Position numbers and translations under genes: made by a program
Shown here: in pieces, positions 62,372 through 64,000 of the stretch
Layout of the letters: each line of letters opens with the position of its first letter
Numbering within the stretch: position 1 is the stretch's first letter
Source of the DNA: a virus
Direction: 5' to 3' (one strand)
IMG/VR virus record: IMGVR_UViG_3300049434_000042
Span: 1 to 64,000 of that record
Length of the DNA: 64,000 bases
Notes under the pieces: model-generated
Seen by the model: only the letters and a program-made list of their open reading frames with translations
The model's database searches: none
What the model was told of the DNA's origin: nothing

Positions 62372-64000
62372 CGGGCGGGCCGGAGGTGGGTGGGATTGTT
62401 CACGACGCCTCCGACGGTGCCGGGTGGTGTGTTGGTGCCGCCGACGACTCCGGTACCGGGTGAGGGTGCTCCGCCGAAGCGGCCGCCGTCGATGCCGCCG
62501 AATGCTGCCTGCTGCGCTTGCTGGTCACGCTGGCTTTGAGCGTCGATCTCGCCGGTAATCGTGGTGATCTCGGTGTTGGTGTACCCGCGTAGCCGGAGGG
62601 CCTCTTCTCGAGAAATTAGGTTCGCGGTGAAGTCGTCTCGGATTTGTGCGGCGTCGACTACTCCGCCGGAGCCGGTGCGGATCTCCGCGGAGCGTTGTGG
62701 GTAGACCTTGAGTGGGTCGATTTTCAGGGCTTCGACGACGGCGGTCACGCGGTCGAGTTGGTCTGCGCCGGCTGTCCAGTGGGCTTGACAGTCGAGGACG
62801 ATGTTGACGAGGGCGAGCCAGTCGCGGACGAGTTGGTTGCGTAGGACGTCGAAGGTCGATTCGGTGCGGGTGTTGAGAATCTCCAGCGCGTAGCCGGTGA
62901 CGGCGCCGAGGCCTTGCAGCGTGGACTGGTCGACGCGGGCGAGTCCGAATGTGCCGTAGAGAGCGTCGAGGAGCACGGTCCGCTGATGTTCGATCAGCGC
63001 CGTGTCTGTGGGGAGTACTACGGGGAAGGCTGCGGTGCCTCCGGGGAAAGTGAGCACGTCGGCCACGTCTTTGTGAATCTTGCCGTCGGCTTGAGTTTTC
63101 ATCATGGCTTGATCGCCGACGACGACGAGGGTTGCGTGCGCGTTGTGAGCAGCGGCGAGGAAGCCGCGCTGCAGCAGGGAGTCGAGGCGGTCAGCCGTTC
63201 GCATGGCGCGGGTGCTGACGACGGACTCGCCGCGCTCGACGCGCAGGCCCTTACGGGATCCGCGTAGCAGTCCCCACGGGACGAAGGGCACGCCGACTGG
63301 GATGCGATCGAGGAGGACGTCCTCGTCTTGCCCGGGGCGCTCTTCCCACCACGTCTCGACGCATTGCACGGTGACCGGGCCCGTTTCGGGGGTGCCGTCC
63401 GGGCCGGGGTACCAGTAGGCCTCGACACGCCATTCGCGGCGGATGGTGACCTGATGAACGTTGCCGTCGTCACCGGTGCGCCAGTGGGTCTCCCAGAGAG
63501 CGACGAACTCGGGGCGGTCGGATCGTTCGCGGGTGAAATCCATGCGGACGGCGTCGCTCGGGTAGAAGTCGAGCCAGCAGTTGCCGAGGGCGACGTCGAA
63601 GCGGACGCGTACGGGGCAGTCCATCGCGAGGAGAGCTTCGCGGGTGACGCGTTCGACTGAGAGCTCGTCGTCGTCAGCGGTGCCGGAGAGCTCCGGGGAT
63701 GAGTCGAGGCATCGGTCGATGACGTCTTGCACGGCTTTGTCTTTCGCCTCGACGGCGAAGTCGGTCACGAGCCGGTGGGTTAGGTAGTCGACGGAGTCTT
63801 CGATCTCCGAGGAGTAGGCGTGGAGTCGGAGGTGCTCGGGGAGGCGCCCGGAGACGATGGCCCGGGCGAGCATCTTCTCGCCGGCGCGAGCTTGCTCGGC
63901 GGTGAGGCCGGCTAGGCACGCGGTGTTGTCGGCGTCGAGTTGGGTGCCGCCGTAGTAGGCGCGGCGGGCGGCGACCTGATCGCGTCGGACGAGCTCGGCT
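62368..64000 (-). CDS. Portal protein, 5' end beyond the window
   Basis: The frame is open to the right edge (about 543 residues visible). The visible N-terminal part, AARRAYYGGTQLDADNTACL, and the core (SVDYLTHRLVTDFAVEAKDK, GNCWLDFYPSDAVRMDF, RGSRKGLRVERGESVV) match SPP1/HK97-type actinophage portals. The family's helix and clip order can be followed to the C-terminal GGIDGGRFGGAPS tail. The portal is the dodecameric ring through which DNA is packaged; the next gene to the right in the usual order would be a terminase. Confidence 0.88.
   Translation of the reverse strand, partial: AELVRRDQVAARRAYYGGTQLDADNTACLAGLTAEQARAGEKMLARAIVSGRLPEHLRLHAYSSEIEDSVDYLTHRLVTDFAVEAKDKAVQDVIDRCLDSSPELSGTADDDELSVERVTREALLAMDCPVRVRFDVALGNCWLDFYPSDAVRMDFTRERSDRPEFVALWETHWRTGDDGNVHQVTIRREWRVEAYWYPGPDGTPETGPVTVQCVETWWEERPGQDEDVLLDRIPVGVPFVPWGLLRGSRKGLRVERGESVVSTRAMRTADRLDSLLQRGFLAAAHNAHATLVVVGDQAMMKTQADGKIHKDVADVLTFPGGTAAFPVVLPTDTALIEHQRTVLLDALYGTFGLARVDQSTLQGLGAVTGYALEILNTRTESTFDVLRNQLVRDWLALVNIVLDCQAHWTAGADQLDRVTAVVEALKIDPLKVYPQRSAEIRTGSGGVVDAAQIRDDFTANLISREEALRLRGYTNTEITTITGEIDAQSQRDQQAQQAAFGGIDGGRFGGAPSPGTGVVGGTNTPPGTVGGVVNNPTHLRPAR

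Noticed and set aside
1-64000. Window is a chimeric assembly of a plasmid and a phage
   Set aside because: Shared leader motif, promoter form and GCGGCCGC excess in both halves argue for one element; long-read confirmation would still be decisive.

Overview
The window is GC-rich actinobacterial DNA. Evidence for this is a WhiB-family regulator, GTG starts in large numbers, actinobacterial-type DUF2637, DUF4913-like and MobF conjugation proteins, and a siphovirus gene set of the kind found in actinophages. It looks like one extrachromosomal or prophage-type element that joins a conjugation DNA-processing module to a nearly complete tailed-phage genome, in other words a phage-plasmid-like hybrid. 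I cannot name the host genus. No integrase, partition pair or repressor/immunity gene was recognised, and the element runs off both ends of the window.

Layout. (1) 1-9.7 kb, plus strand: conjugation and DNA-transfer block with two membrane proteins (one DUF2637, Spd-like), an SSB, a TraG/VirD4-type coupling protein, a DUF4913-like protein, a short AT-richer gap with an 11-bp direct repeat (oriT candidate) and a 1452-residue MobF relaxase-helicase. No VirB-type channel gene is in view. (2) 10.6-20.1 kb, plus strand: a long operon of small overlapping genes, many with Cys pairs or single membrane helices. It includes a WhiB fused to a zinc knuckle, a 1013-residue acidic coiled-coil protein and a tRNA-Gln(UUG). 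It ends at a 16-bp-stem bidirectional terminator. (3) 20.2-39.7 kb, minus strand: early phage genes. These include a RusA resolvase, small and large terminase genes (the large one ATPase domain only), a DUF1643 protein, HNH enzymes, a sliding-clamp-like protein, a Cas4/RecB-type nuclease, a second SSB, an ERF annealing protein, DnaB, a DnaC-like loader and a DnaD/O-like initiator. A three-gene plus-strand cassette sits at 22.2-22.7 kb. (4) 39.8-64 kb, minus strand: late genes read right to left as portal, MuF-like genes, scaffold, decoration protein, E-family capsid, connectors, major tail protein, tail chaperones with a -1 frameshift, tape measure, distal tail protein, S74-tipped tail protein, membrane/holin genes, GH25 endolysin and a collagen-like fibre.

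How the parts connect. A shared leader sequence, AGCACGGAGG, occurs immediately before genes in both the plus-strand operon (10.66, 13.12, 13.59 kb) and the minus-strand phage genes (27.2, 30.6, 36.0 kb). Four of the six copies follow a similar promoter with TACTAT/TAGTAT/TATGAT as -10. This ties the two modules into one regulatory unit and argues against a chance assembly join. The conjugation proteins could process DNA for transfer, the initiator/DnaC/DnaB set could replicate the element, ERF/nuclease/SSB/RusA would handle recombination, and the right half builds and releases virions. That the same molecule uses both routes is inference.
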